Below are positions 24,114 to 32,943 of a DNA stretch of 34,393 nucleotides, in pieces. The stretch comes from Streptomyces pacificus (lineage in GTDB: Bacteria > Actinomycetota > Actinomycetes > Streptomycetales > Streptomycetaceae), in NCBI RefSeq assembly GCF_011766325.1, contig NZ_BLLG01000030.1:1-34393 (forward strand), given 5' to 3'. The stretch's first letter is position 1, and each line of letters begins with the position of its first letter. The notes below the pieces were generated by a model. The model did not search any database, was not told the DNA's origin, and saw only the letters and a list, made by a program, of their open reading frames with translations. The translations under genes were made by a program, and so were the position numbers.

Positions 24114-27100
24114 ATGACCGCACAGCGTGCCACCACGGGCAGCGGCGATCCGGCAGCCGTGCCCGGGGAGAGCCGTTTCCGCCGTCCCGTCTCCCCGACC
24201 GAGTGGTCCTACCTGGCCGCCGCCCGGCTGGGTCAGCTGCTCGTGCTCCAACTCGCCGCCGAGGGTGAGGGGACGATCGATCCCCTGGCCCTGAGCCGGG
24301 CCGTGGCCCGGGCCTCGGCATCCTGCCCCGGCTCCAGGCTGGTGCGCCGCGGCCGCACATGGGTCGACAGCGGACGTCCTGCCCGGGTCTCGGTCGCCGA
24401 CGCAGGGACCTTCGACGGGAATCCCACGGGCCCGGCGGAGCTCGCCGGCCGTCTGGCCGACGCGGAGAACAGCCCGAGCTGCGAAGTCCTCCTCTTCGCG
24501 GGAGAACCGAGCACCGTGGTCTTCCGGGCTTCCCACGCCGTGATGGACCTCAAGGGCCTGTCGGTATGGGCCGCCGACGTGTTCCGTGCCCTGCGCGGTG
24601 AACCGCTGCACGGCGCAGCGGACCCGATGAGCGACTACACCCTGCTGGACACCGCGGGCCGTACCGGGCCGCGGCCCCGCCTCGGGCTCGACCAGCGCTC
24701 GCCCCTGGCCGGACGTCCGGGGAACACCTCGGTGTGGCGGCGGCGCACGATCGCGGGCCGGCACGCGGCGCTGGCCGCGAAGACGGCGGCCGCGATCGCC
24801 GAATACGCGCCCGGCCCGACGAGCCGGATCATGTTCCCGGTGGACCTTCGGCGCCATGCCCCCGGCATGTCGTCGACCGCCAATCTGGCCCTGCCCGTCT
24901 TCCTCGAAGTCCCCACCGGGCAGTGCCCGGACACCCTTCACCGGCGGCTCCTCGACGCGCTGGCCTCCCGCAGAGAGCTGGCGGCCGGCGCCGAATCCGC
25001 CCTGGCGCGTCTGCCGCTGCCCGTGGCCGCAGCGCTGGTAGGCGCCTCCCGAGCCGCCACGTCGGCATCGCACCGCTATCCCGTTTCGGCCATCGTGTCG
25101 AACGCCGGGCGACTGGCGCCGGCGGATCTCAGCGCCGGGGACTTCACCGCGAAAAGCATCTATGCGCTGCCGGTACACGCGCCCCTGGTACCCCTCAGCA
25201 TCGCGTTGACGGAACTGCCCGGGCACATCGAGGTGGTGGCCTCCGCCCGTGGTGCGGCGGACGTCGGCGAGCGCTGCGAGGCGCTGCTCGACCGTGTCGA
25301 GTCCGCACTGGGCGCAGCCGCACCGGCCGCCGGCACCCGTTCCACGCCCCAGATCTCCTCGGCGCAGTCAGCGCTGTCAGGGGCGGCAGCCGCCCCCGTG
25401 CCGCGGTCGGCGGGAGCCGCTCATACCCCCCCTGCGGCGCCGCTGCGGGAGCCCGGCGCCGCCGAGCGGCTCCTCGCCCCCGGTCCGGGCGGACTCCCCT
25501 CGCTGGACACGACCGTGGTGCAGTCGTTCCGGTCCCGGGCGGCCCGCCACCCGGACGTGCCCGCCGTACTCGGCGACGATCTCGTGTGGTCGTACGCGGA
25601 CCTGGACCGCCGCTCCGACGCGGTCGCGGCCGAACTGCTCGCTCGCGGCTCCCGCCGAGGCGAGGTCGTCGGCATCCTGGCGGACCGCTCCCCGGCGGGC
25701 CTCGCCGGAGTGTGGGGAATCCTCAAGGCGGGGGCGGCCTTCCTTCCTGTCGACGTGGGCAACCCTGCGCAGCGGGTCGGGGAACTGCTGCACGACGCAC
25801 AGGCCCGCTTCTGCCTCGCGGAGGGGGCCTCGTACGCCACCGCGGCCCACTGCGGAGGCGGGGTCACCACGATCCTCCTGGATGACATCGCTGACCCGGC
25901 TGACCCGGCTGACGCGGCGGGCGACGGCGCTGACGTCGACGCGCGGCGCCGGGAGGAGGCCCTCATGGCGGCCGCCCCCCGCCCGGACGATCTGGCGTAC
26001 GTCATCTACACATCCGGCTCCACGGGCAGGCCCAAGGGTGTGCAGATCGAGCACCGCAGCTTGGTCAATCTCATCGGATGGATATCCCCGTTCATGAGGT
26101 GCGACGAGGAGACCCGGGCCGCATACTCCTTCTCGCCCGGCTTCGACCTCTCGGTCATGCAGATCTTCCCACCCCTGCTGCACGGCGGCGCCGTGGTGCC
26201 GGTGCCCGGCGAACTCGATCACGTCAAGCTGCGGGAGATGTTCTCCGGCCGACGGGCCAACACCCTCGGACTGACACCGACCCATCTGGCCCTCGCCGAG
26301 CGCCTCGGCCTGCGCCCGACGGGCATCAGAGCGCTGCAGCTGGGCGGCGAGAACCTCACTGCGGCGAGCGGCCGCAGGGCACGCGCCTCGCTCGGGTCCG
26401 GCTGTCTGGTCGTCAACGTCTACGGCCCCACGGAGGCGACGGTCGCCTGCACCGTCGCCGTCGTCGACGGCGATGTCCGTCGCGCGTCCACACCGATCGG
26501 AGTGCCGGTGCACCGCATGTCCGCGGTTGTACTGGACGAGCAGGGCCGCGAGGTGGAGGACGGCGAGCTCGGCGAACTCGTCGTCAGCGGTGTCCAGCTG
26601 GCTCGCGGCTACCTCGGCCGTCCGGAGCTGACGGCCGAGCGATTCGTCTACCTTCCGGATGGGCGGCGCGCCTACCGCACGGGCGACCTGGCCCTCCGCC
26701 TGCCCGACGGGCAGCTGGAATACGCCGGCCGGATCGACTCCCAGGTGAAGATCCGCGGACACCGGGTCGAGCCGGGTGAGGTCGAAGCGGCGCTGACCGC
26801 GCTCCCGGGCGTCGCCGGGGCAGCCGTGGTCGCCCGCCCCCGGCGCGACACGGGCGGACAGGCGCTGTGCGCCTTCGTCGTACCCGACGGGGAGGGCGTT
26901 GCGGCCTTCGACGAGTCCGCCGCGCGCGCGGAACTCAGCCGAACCCTGCCGCCGCACCTGCTGCCGGCGATCGTCCGCGCGGTCGCCGCGTTTCCTGAGA
27001 CGGCCAGCGGCAAGACCGACCGCAATGCGCTCCCCAACCCCTTCGACAGCCCCCTCGGCGATCCCTTCGGCGAGTCCCGACGGCCTCGGCACGCGGACGC

Positions 27101-27473
27101 CCCGCGGCCGGCGGCCGGCGCCGAGTGGGCGGCTCTCCCGGAGGCCGAGCCCGCACCGGGAACGCGCACCGCGGTATCGGGGACTCCTGTTCCCGGCGGC
27201 GTTTCCGATCCCGGCGTCGATGTGGCCGGGACGGCGGCCGGGATCTGGGCCCGTGTTCTGCGCTGTGACGCCGCCCACCTCGGTCCGTCGTCCGATTTCC
27301 ACGAGCTGGGCGGCGATTCACTCGCGGTCCTGGAGATGCTGAGCGCACTCGGCGAAGAGCTGCTCGAGCGCGGCTCGGAGCGCGACTTCCTGTCCGGGCT
27401 CGGGCCGCTGAGCGAGAATCTGACGCTGGGCCGGGTCGTCGAGGCCGTCGAGGCACGGCGGAGCGTGTCGTGA
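24114..27473 (+). CDS. lstE: LstE-like NRPS (C-A-PCP) for amino-acid esterification
   Basis: The 1119-residue protein has three parts. The condensation-like domain (~1-405) has SHAVMDLKG near residue 141; the second His and the Asp of HHxxxD are kept. The adenylation domain (~460-990) has VIYTSGSTGRPKG (~632), NVYGPTEAT, YRTGDLA and IRGHRVEPGE, plus the ASGKTDRN Lys. The carrier domain has LGGDSLAVLE (Ser ~1069). Such a protein loads one amino acid and esterifies it to the hydroxyl of the fatty beta-lactone. Reading the pocket against GrsA by eye gives D-L-M-G-Q-G-V-V-A(-K), which is not a leucine code I know, so the amino acid (Leu in lipstatin, Val in valilactone, Gly/Ala in panclicins) is uncertain. 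The ATG at 24114 is two bases after lstD. Confidence 0.88.
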   Translation: MTAQRATTGSGDPAAVPGESRFRRPVSPTEWSYLAAARLGQLLVLQLAAEGEGTIDPLALSRAVARASASCPGSRLVRRGRTWVDSGRPARVSVADAGTFDGNPTGPAELAGRLADAENSPSCEVLLFAGEPSTVVFRASHAVMDLKGLSVWAADVFRALRGEPLHGAADPMSDYTLLDTAGRTGPRPRLGLDQRSPLAGRPGNTSVWRRRTIAGRHAALAAKTAAAIAEYAPGPTSRIMFPVDLRRHAPGMSSTANLALPVFLEVPTGQCPDTLHRRLLDALASRRELAAGAESALARLPLPVAAALVGASRAATSASHRYPVSAIVSNAGRLAPADLSAGDFTAKSIYALPVHAPLVPLSIALTELPGHIEVVASARGAADVGERCEALLDRVESALGAAAPAAGTRSTPQISSAQSALSGAAAAPVPRSAGAAHTPPAAPLREPGAAERLLAPGPGGLPSLDTTVVQSFRSRAARHPDVPAVLGDDLVWSYADLDRRSDAVAAELLARGSRRGEVVGILADRSPAGLAGVWGILKAGAAFLPVDVGNPAQRVGELLHDAQARFCLAEGASYATAAHCGGGVTTILLDDIADPADPADAAGDGADVDARRREEALMAAAPRPDDLAYVIYTSGSTGRPKGVQIEHRSLVNLIGWISPFMRCDEETRAAYSFSPGFDLSVMQIFPPLLHGGAVVPVPGELDHVKLREMFSGRRANTLGLTPTHLALAERLGLRPTGIRALQLGGENLTAASGRRARASLGSGCLVVNVYGPTEATVACTVAVVDGDVRRASTPIGVPVHRMSAVVLDEQGREVEDGELGELVVSGVQLARGYLGRPELTAERFVYLPDGRRAYRTGDLALRLPDGQLEYAGRIDSQVKIRGHRVEPGEVEAALTALPGVAGAAVVARPRRDTGGQALCAFVVPDGEGVAAFDESAARAELSRTLPPHLLPAIVRAVAAFPETASGKTDRNALPNPFDSPLGDPFGESRRPRHADAPRPAAGAEWAALPEAEPAPGTRTAVSGTPVPGGVSDPGVDVAGTAAGIWARVLRCDAAHLGPSSDFHELGGDSLAVLEMLSALGEELLERGSERDFLSGLGPLSENLTLGRVVEAVEARRSVS

Positions 27474-28150
27474 TCTTTGTCGGGGAGGGCGCGCTGCTGT
27501 GGCGCGCCGTACGGCACACGCTCGACGGCGGCCTGCCGGTGGACCTGGTCTGCGGCCCGTCCGCCGGCGTGCCCGCGGTTCGACCCGACGCCCCTTTCCT
27601 CGAGGTGACGGACGTCAACACCGCTGCCGCCGAACTGGCCGCCGCGAGCACGGACGGCATCGTCTGGTCGCTGAACAACCGGATGATCTTCCGATCTCCC
27701 GTGCTGTCCTGTGGGCTGCGCGTGCTGAACATCCACCACGGCCCACTCCCCGCCTACCGCGGACTGCCCGAAGTAGCGCTGGTGTACGCGATGCTGGCTG
27801 GAGAGCGGGAGTTCGGCGCGACACTCCACCAGGTGGAGGAAGGCATCGACACCGGTCCCCGACTCGCGGCCGACCACTACCCGATCGGACCGGACGAACC
27901 CTTCCATGTGGTGCTGCGCCGGGGACTGGAGGCCTGCCACCGCCTGTTCGAGCGCTGTCTTCCCCTCGTCGCCGCCGATCCCGGCTGGACCGGCGAGCCC
28001 ACCCGTCCGTCCACCGGTCCGGGCCGCTACTTCGGCCGCGAGGCCCTGGCCCGGTTGGACCGGTACCGCGGCGATCCGGGCTTCGCCCGGGCCACGGACC
28101 TCGGATTCCTGGCCGGGTACTTCCCGGAGCTCGCGGCTGCCCTGCGATGA
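27470..28150 (+). CDS. lstF: LstF-like N-formyltransferase
   Basis: The 226-residue protein matches the formyl-transferase fold of methionyl-tRNA and GAR formyltransferases. It has IHHGPLPAYRGLPE, with the catalytic Asn-x-His near residues 87-89, and GATLHQVEEGIDTGP, with the catalytic Asp near 127. It is shorter than methionyl-tRNA formyltransferase (~310 residues) and lacks the tRNA-binding C-terminal domain. It should use 10-formyl-tetrahydrofolate to formylate the amino group of the amino-acyl ester, as LstF does in lipstatin. The GTG overlaps the lstE stop (GTGA), and it is the last gene before the hairpin at 28221-28281. Confidence 0.87.
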   Translation: MIFVGEGALLWRAVRHTLDGGLPVDLVCGPSAGVPAVRPDAPFLEVTDVNTAAAELAAASTDGIVWSLNNRMIFRSPVLSCGLRVLNIHHGPLPAYRGLPEVALVYAMLAGEREFGATLHQVEEGIDTGPRLAADHYPIGPDEPFHVVLRRGLEACHRLFERCLPLVAADPGWTGEPTRPSTGPGRYFGREALARLDRYRGDPGFARATDLGFLAGYFPELAAALR

Positions 28151-28220
28151 GGAGAGCCCCCGCCCCGCGTGTGCGCGAACGGCGACCGACCTGCCCGACC
28201 GGCGTCCCCACCCGCATCGC

Positions 28221-28281
28221 GAGAAGCCCCCGAGGCGACCGCCCCGCCCGACCGGCACCCGCCGGGGGCGGTCGCCTTCTC
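28221..28281 (+). terminator. Strong hairpin terminator after lstF
   Basis: GGCGACCGCCCC (28234-28245) pairs perfectly with GGGGCGGTCGCC (28265-28276). Outside this, GAGAA (28221-28225) can pair with TTCTC (28277-28281) across a bulge. The structure starts 70 bp after the lstF stop and marks the end of the six-gene unit. Confidence 0.75.
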
Positions 28282-28578
28282 GGGCCGGGACGGCAACGGC
28301 AGCCCGCTCAGCGCCCACAGGCCGTGACCCGACGTCCAGGGCCCGCCCGCGGGGCCGGGGCGGCGCCACAGCGGCCGCTTCCCGGGCGTGCCGGACCGCG
28401 GAGCCCTCGGGAGCCGCGTCGTTTTGATCACTGCGGATCGCCTTGTAGGTTCACTTTGCAGGTCCGCTGCAGTGTTCGCTGTTTCGGACTTCCGCACGAT
28501 CCAACCGGTCGGTATGTTCGCGGCGACCGGCCGGTGCACGGCGGGCATACCAGGGGCACGAGCAGCCAGGGAGGACTC
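28282..28578. other. Promoter region of the esterase gene
   Basis: The 297 bases after the terminator have no gene. AT-richer DNA from 28420 to 28520 suggests a separate promoter for the esterase. TTGATC with TAGGTT 16 bases later is a weak candidate. GGGAGGA just before 28579 is its ribosome binding site. Confidence 0.45.
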
Positions 28579-29745
28579 ATGGCCGAAACCGGGATACGCA
28601 TACAGGGGCACTGCGATACGCGGTTCGCCGCGGTGCGCGCCGCCTTCGAGGAGAACTTCGTCCGGCGCGGCGAACTCGGCGCGGCCGTCGCCGTCCGGGT
28701 GGGCGGGCGGACGGTCGTCGACCTGTGGGGCGGCTGGGCGGACGCGGCGGGCACCCGGCCATGGGAGCGGGACACCCTGGTCAACGTCTGGTCGACGACG
28801 AAGGGGCCGATCGCCCTGTGCGCGCACATCCTCGCCGACCGGGGGCTGCTGGAACTGGACGCCCCCGTCGCCACCTACTGGCCGGAGTTCGCGGCCGCCG
28901 GGAAGGAGTCGGTCCTCGTCCGCCATCTGCTGTCGCACCGCTCCGGCCTCGCCGGACTCCGCGAGCCCCACACGTTCGCCGAACTCTGCGACTGGGAGCT
29001 GACGGTGGCGCGGCTGGCCGCGACCGAACCGTGGTGGGAGCCGGGAACGAGGTCGGGCTATCACGCGCTGACGTTCGGCTTCCTGGTCGGCGAGGTCGTG
29101 CGGCGTGTCACGGGCCTGCTGCCCGGCGCGTTCCTGCGCGAGGCGGTGACGGGGCCGCATGGTGTCGACTTCGCCGTGGGACTGCCGGAGAAGGACCACC
29201 ACCGCGCAGCCGAGCTGGTTCACGCGCCCTCCGCGTCCACCGGTGGACAGGCCGAATTGTTCTCGGAGTTGGACTCGGTAGCGCTGGCGGCCGCGGCCAA
29301 TCCGGTCGTGGGCGCGGCCGAGGCGAACGGCCCGCGGTGGCGGGCCGCCGAGATTCCCGCAGCCAACGGTCACGGTACGGCCCGCGCGGTCGCCGAGCTG
29401 TACGGGATCGTCGCCTCCGGCGGTGTGCTCGGCGGCAGCCGGGTGCTGTCGGCCGCCGCCGCCGAGCGGGTCCGCGAAGGCCAGGGGCCCTGTCGCGACC
29501 TCGTCCTCGGCGCGGGCTTCGAGCATGACACGGAGATCGCGCTCGGGCTGTGGCTGAGCGGTTCCAACAGATCGTACGGGCCGAACCCCCGCGCAATCGG
29601 CCACGACGGCTTCGGCGGCTCCTTCGGGCTCGCGGACCCGGAGGCGGAACTGTCCATGGGGTACGTCATGAACCGCATGGGCCCCCGGATCGCCGACGAC
29701 CCGCGCAAGACGGCGCTGATCGAGGCGGTGTACCGGGCCCTGTGA
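28579..29745 (+). CDS. Family VIII esterase / beta-lactamase-fold serine hydrolase
   Basis: The 388-residue cytosolic protein has the class C beta-lactamase fold of EstB-type esterases: VWSTTKGPIALCAH (SxxK; Ser ~72, Lys ~75), SGYHALTFGFLVGEVV (Tyr ~161) and GHDGFGGSFGLADPE near the C-terminus in place of the KTG motif. There is no signal peptide. Such enzymes cleave carboxylic esters and sometimes beta-lactams by a covalent Ser intermediate. Beta-lactones of the lipstatin type acylate exactly such serines, so this neighbour could hydrolyse or titrate the product as self-protection. That is inference, because the gene lies beyond the terminator and has its own control region. The ATG at 28579 follows GGGAGGA. 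Confidence 0.88.
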   Translation: MAETGIRIQGHCDTRFAAVRAAFEENFVRRGELGAAVAVRVGGRTVVDLWGGWADAAGTRPWERDTLVNVWSTTKGPIALCAHILADRGLLELDAPVATYWPEFAAAGKESVLVRHLLSHRSGLAGLREPHTFAELCDWELTVARLAATEPWWEPGTRSGYHALTFGFLVGEVVRRVTGLLPGAFLREAVTGPHGVDFAVGLPEKDHHRAAELVHAPSASTGGQAELFSELDSVALAAAANPVVGAAEANGPRWRAAEIPAANGHGTARAVAELYGIVASGGVLGGSRVLSAAAAERVREGQGPCRDLVLGAGFEHDTEIALGLWLSGSNRSYGPNPRAIGHDGFGGSFGLADPEAELSMGYVMNRMGPRIADDPRKTALIEAVYRAL

Positions 29746-30192
29746 GAGACGGCAGATGACCCGCCGCTGCCCGAACCACTGGCCTGATGATAGGTCAGGC
29801 GATGTTCGCCCCGTCGCGTCGCCCGGCACAGCCGGCCCGGCTCATCGCTGCGCTGCCGAATTCGACCGGGCAGGGCCGCGACGAGCCGGGCCGGCGCCTT
29901 GCGATGCACCGCACGCCGCGCCCGCGCCCAGGGCAGACGCTGCCCGACGCGGCACAGGGGCTCAGCGGATCCGCCATGCCACCGTCGCTGCCGGGCGGGC
30001 CCTGCGGCTCCGCGCGGTCCGCCCGGCGTCGGTGGCCGAGGGCCGGGTGCTGCGCCGCGAGAACGCCTTGCGTCGTCCCGGTTCGGTGGTTCGCCCCACA
30101 CGGGATGCCGGGTTCGGGCAGGCTCGCTCTCGGCGGCGGTCTCGCTGTGCGGCCGCCGGAGCGGCAGCGGTGCCGAGGCGAGGGGAGTGGTG
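29746..30192. other. Intergenic region without a supported gene
   Basis: Open frames cross this stretch on both strands, but their products are Arg/Pro/Ala-rich with no recognisable motif, and none has a convincing ribosome binding site except the one (GAGGGGAG) for the gene at 30193. Confidence 0.45.
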
Positions 30193-30792
30193 ATGGCGGT
30201 GTGGGTTTCGGATGAGTTCGAGGAGTTCGAGGACCGGCATCAGGGTTTCGCGGGGGCGGTGCTGGCCGACGGCAGCGAACCCGCCCCGGTGTATCTGGAC
30301 GCCGGGAGCGGCAGCCACATGTCCAGTATGAGGGAGTGGTGGGCCTACGACGGCACCCTGGGCCGCCCGCGGGCGCCGCACCTGCGGGCGGCGTGCTCCT
30401 GCGGCTGGCGGGGCGAGCACCTGTACACGATCGACTGGAGCACGGCCGAGGACGACCCGGAATCGGTCGACACCTCCGCCGCCCGCACGGAGTTCGAGGG
30501 TCATGTCCGCGACCTCGAGGCCCGCTCGCTCCCGCTGCCCGCCGCGATGACGGATCTCGTGGAGCGCCTTGACGAGCAGTTGCACGACCTGGCCGCCGAT
30601 TCCCCGCTGGCCGCCCTGAAGGCTGTGGCCGCCCTGGAGCGCATCACCCTGCGCGTCGCCCGGCACGCCGCGGCCGACGCCCACGCGAGCGCGGACGGGG
30701 ACGAGCTGTCCTGGGACACGGTCGCCCGGACCTTCGGAACGGATCACGACCACGCCCGCGCCCGCCTGATGCACTACCAGCTCCGGCCCTGA
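30193..30792 (+). CDS. Hypothetical protein with C-terminal helix-turn-helix-like segment
   Basis: I do not recognise a named family for this 199-residue protein. It begins with acidic sequence (SDEFEEFEDRHQGFAG) and has ACSCGWRGEHLY near residue 75, where a pair of Cys close to His could bind metal. A long amphipathic helical part follows (MTDLVERLDEQLHDLAADSP, then LAALKAVAALERITLRVAR). The end, ELSWDTVARTFGTDHDHARA, resembles the degenerate helix-turn-helix found at the ends of several small Streptomyces proteins. Codon use is normal for a real gene, and the ATG has GAGGGGAG upstream; a GTG one codon earlier is possible. The neighbours give no functional clue. Confidence 0.7.
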   Translation: MAVWVSDEFEEFEDRHQGFAGAVLADGSEPAPVYLDAGSGSHMSSMREWWAYDGTLGRPRAPHLRAACSCGWRGEHLYTIDWSTAEDDPESVDTSAARTEFEGHVRDLEARSLPLPAAMTDLVERLDEQLHDLAADSPLAALKAVAALERITLRVARHAAADAHASADGDELSWDTVARTFGTDHDHARARLMHYQLRP

Positions 30793-30928
30793 CTGTCATG
30801 TGAGGCCCCCGCAGGTGCGCCCGAGCAGGGTGAGGTACCGCGGTGACCGCGCGGCGGGCGACAGCCGCCTCGCCGGGACGGGGCTCGCCGGGTCCCGTTG
30901 CCGAGCGTGCGAAGCACCTGCGAAAGGG

Positions 30929-30943
30929 TGACATGATCTGTCA
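30929..30943 (+). promoter_or_regulatory. Inverted repeat TGACA-N5-TGTCA upstream of SDR gene
   Basis: Perfect 5-bp arms with a 5-bp spacer (TGACATGATCTGTCA) lie 25 bp before the SDR start, in an AT-rich patch that should be its promoter. It is a good candidate operator, perhaps for the convergently encoded WYL regulator. Confidence 0.5.
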
Positions 30944-30967
30944 GTTTTGGCGTGGATGATGAATGGC

Positions 30968-31924
30968 ATGAGCAACGAGACCTCCCGGAACACTCTCCAG
31001 GACGCCCCCCTCGACGGTCGGATCGCACTCGTCGCGGGGGCCACCCGCGGTGCCGGACGTGCCCTCGCCGTCGAACTCGGCCGCGCGGGCGCCACCGTCT
31101 ATGTCACCGGCCGCACCACCCGCGAACGCGCCAGCGAGGTCGGTCGGACCACGGAGACCATCGAGGAGACGGCGGAGCTGGTCACCGAGGCGGGCGGCAC
31201 CGGCATCGCCGTCCCCACCGACCACCTGGAGGAAGGCCAGGTACGTGCCCTCGTCCAGCGGATCGATCGTGAACGGGGACGGCTCGACATCCTCGTCAAC
31301 GACCTCTGGGGCGGCGAGCACCTCCTGACCTCGTCGGTCTTCGGCAAGAAGAGCTGGGAGACCCCGCTCGCCGACGGTCTGCGCATCCTGGATCTCGGGG
31401 CCCGCTCGCACGTGATCACTGCGGCCCTGGTACTGCCGCTCCTCATCCGCTCGGACGCTCCGCTGTACGTGGAGGTCACCGACGGAACGGCGGTCACCAA
31501 CCGCCGCTACCGCGAGAACATGTACTACGACCTCGCCAAGAACGCCCCCATCCGGCTCGCCTTCGGACTGGGTCGGGAACTAGCGGAGTACGGGGGCACG
31601 GCGGTCGCGGTGTCGCCGGGATTCCTCCGCTCGGAGCAGATGCTCACCCACTTCGGCGTGACCGAGGAGAACTGGCGCGACGCCGTCGCCCGGGAACCGG
31701 CCTTCGCGATCGCGGAGTCCCCGTACTACCTCGCCCGCACGGTCGCGGCCCTGGCCGCCGACCCCGACCGGGCCGCACGATGGAACGGCAAGTCCACCTC
31801 CAGCGCGGAGCTCGCCAGGATCTACGGTGTCCGGGATGTGGACGGCAGCCGGCCGGACGCATGGACCTACTTCGAGGATGTCACCTACGGCGGAAAGGAC
31901 GCCTCGGCGGACGACTACCGTTGA
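30968..31924 (+). CDS. Short-chain dehydrogenase/reductase (SDR), atypical
   Basis: The 318-residue protein has the SDR nucleotide motif VAGATRGAGRALAVEL near residue 22, DILVNDLWGGE in place of the usual NNAG, and a YxxxK pair in NMYYDLAKNAPIRL. The usual catalytic Ser position reads Thr-Asp (VEVTDGTAV). It also has an extra insert around the FGKKSWETP segment. This matches a group of SDRs of unknown substrate in actinobacteria. It probably reduces a ketone or aldehyde with NAD(P)H in the cytosol. The ATG at 30968 was chosen by homology of the N-terminus; ribosome binding is weak, and in-frame starts at 30947-30959 are possible. Its last ten bases overlap the converging WYL regulator gene. 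Confidence 0.85.
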   Translation: MSNETSRNTLQDAPLDGRIALVAGATRGAGRALAVELGRAGATVYVTGRTTRERASEVGRTTETIEETAELVTEAGGTGIAVPTDHLEEGQVRALVQRIDRERGRLDILVNDLWGGEHLLTSSVFGKKSWETPLADGLRILDLGARSHVITAALVLPLLIRSDAPLYVEVTDGTAVTNRRYRENMYYDLAKNAPIRLAFGLGRELAEYGGTAVAVSPGFLRSEQMLTHFGVTEENWRDAVAREPAFAIAESPYYLARTVAALAADPDRAARWNGKSTSSAELARIYGVRDVDGSRPDAWTYFEDVTYGGKDASADDYR

Positions 31925-32943
31925 TTCCCCGGCTCCGCCCCGTACAGGGCGGCAAGGGCCAGTGCGCGCTCGCGGAAGCGTGCGCGCAGGCCCGCCGGGG
32001 CCAGAACCTCCACGTCCGCGCCCAGTCTGCTCAGCTGGTCGAAAGCGACGTCCTGCGACTCCGTCGGCAGGACGAGCGTTACCAGCCCCGTCGCATCCGG
32101 AGCGCTGGCACCGGTCAGCGCCTCCTCGACACCGGCCTCGCCCACCACGGCAGGCAGGCGGTGCAGGCCCTGCTCCGTCAGGCGCACGGTGACGGTCGTC
32201 AGCAGCAGACCCCGGGCGAACCCGGCCGCGTGTGCCTCCCAGTGCGCGGCCAGGTCGAAAGCCGGATCGCGCGGGAACGGTTTGCCCGCGTCGGGCGCGA
32301 CTGCCGTCACGCGGTCGACGCGATAGGTACGCCACGCTCCGCCGTACTCCGCCCCCTCTCCCGGAAGGCGACCCACGAGATACCACACGCCGGCCTTCAG
32401 GACGAGCCCGTACGGTTCCACCACACGGGACACCGCGGAGGGCGGTGCGCCGCCGCGGCCAGGACGCGCATAGCTCAGCTCGACGGTGCGGTCGGACCAC
32501 ACGGCGCGCGCCAGTTCCGGCAGGGACTGAGGTGCGGACGGCTGACGGAACCAGGCCGGCGCATCGAGATGGAACCGGCGCGCGGACGACTCGGCCGCAG
32601 CCCGCACCGACGGAAGCAGGCTGGACATCAGCTTCAGACGTGCGGTGTCCGCGGCGTCCGACAATCCCAGATCCCGCAGGGCCGACGGCAGGCCGGAGAG
32701 GAACAGCGTCTCCGCCTCCGTGGGATGCAGCGCGGTGAGCCGGGTCCGGTAGCCCGCCGCCAGGTAGTAGCCGCCCACCCGCCCGCGCTCCGACCGGACG
32801 GGAACCCCGGCCTCCTGCAGAGCCTGGACGTCGCGGATCACGGTGCGCTCGGAGACGTCGAGCTCCCGGGCGAGGGCCCCGGCGGTCAGTCCGGGGTTCA
32901 GCTGGACGAGGAAGGCCATACGGATCAGCCGGGCGGTGCGCAT
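31915..32943 (-). CDS. WYL-domain transcriptional regulator (DeoR-type HTH)
   Basis: The 342-residue protein has an N-terminal winged helix (RLIRMAFLVQLNPGLTAGAL, then ELDVSERTVIRDVQALQEAG) and the wing GRVGGYYLAAGYRT. A WYL domain follows at ~170-250 (PYGLVLKAGVWYLVGRLPG, WRTYRVDRVTAV), then a C-terminal WCX-like extension. WYL regulators respond to ligands or nucleic acids and often control a neighbouring gene. The convergently transcribed SDR is the obvious partner, and an inverted repeat lies upstream of that gene. The gene ends with TAG at 31915-31917, inside the last codons of the SDR gene. Confidence 0.9.
   Translation of the reverse strand: MRTARLIRMAFLVQLNPGLTAGALARELDVSERTVIRDVQALQEAGVPVRSERGRVGGYYLAAGYRTRLTALHPTEAETLFLSGLPSALRDLGLSDAADTARLKLMSSLLPSVRAAAESSARRFHLDAPAWFRQPSAPQSLPELARAVWSDRTVELSYARPGRGGAPPSAVSRVVEPYGLVLKAGVWYLVGRLPGEGAEYGGAWRTYRVDRVTAVAPDAGKPFPRDPAFDLAAHWEAHAAGFARGLLLTTVTVRLTEQGLHRLPAVVGEAGVEEALTGASAPDATGLVTLVLPTESQDVAFDQLSRLGADVEVLAPAGLRARFRERALALAALYGAEPGNQR

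Noticed and set aside
29787..30215. 142-codon open frame before the hypothetical gene
   Set aside because: It overlaps the start of the better supported gene at 30193 and has Arg/Pro-rich, motif-free sequence.
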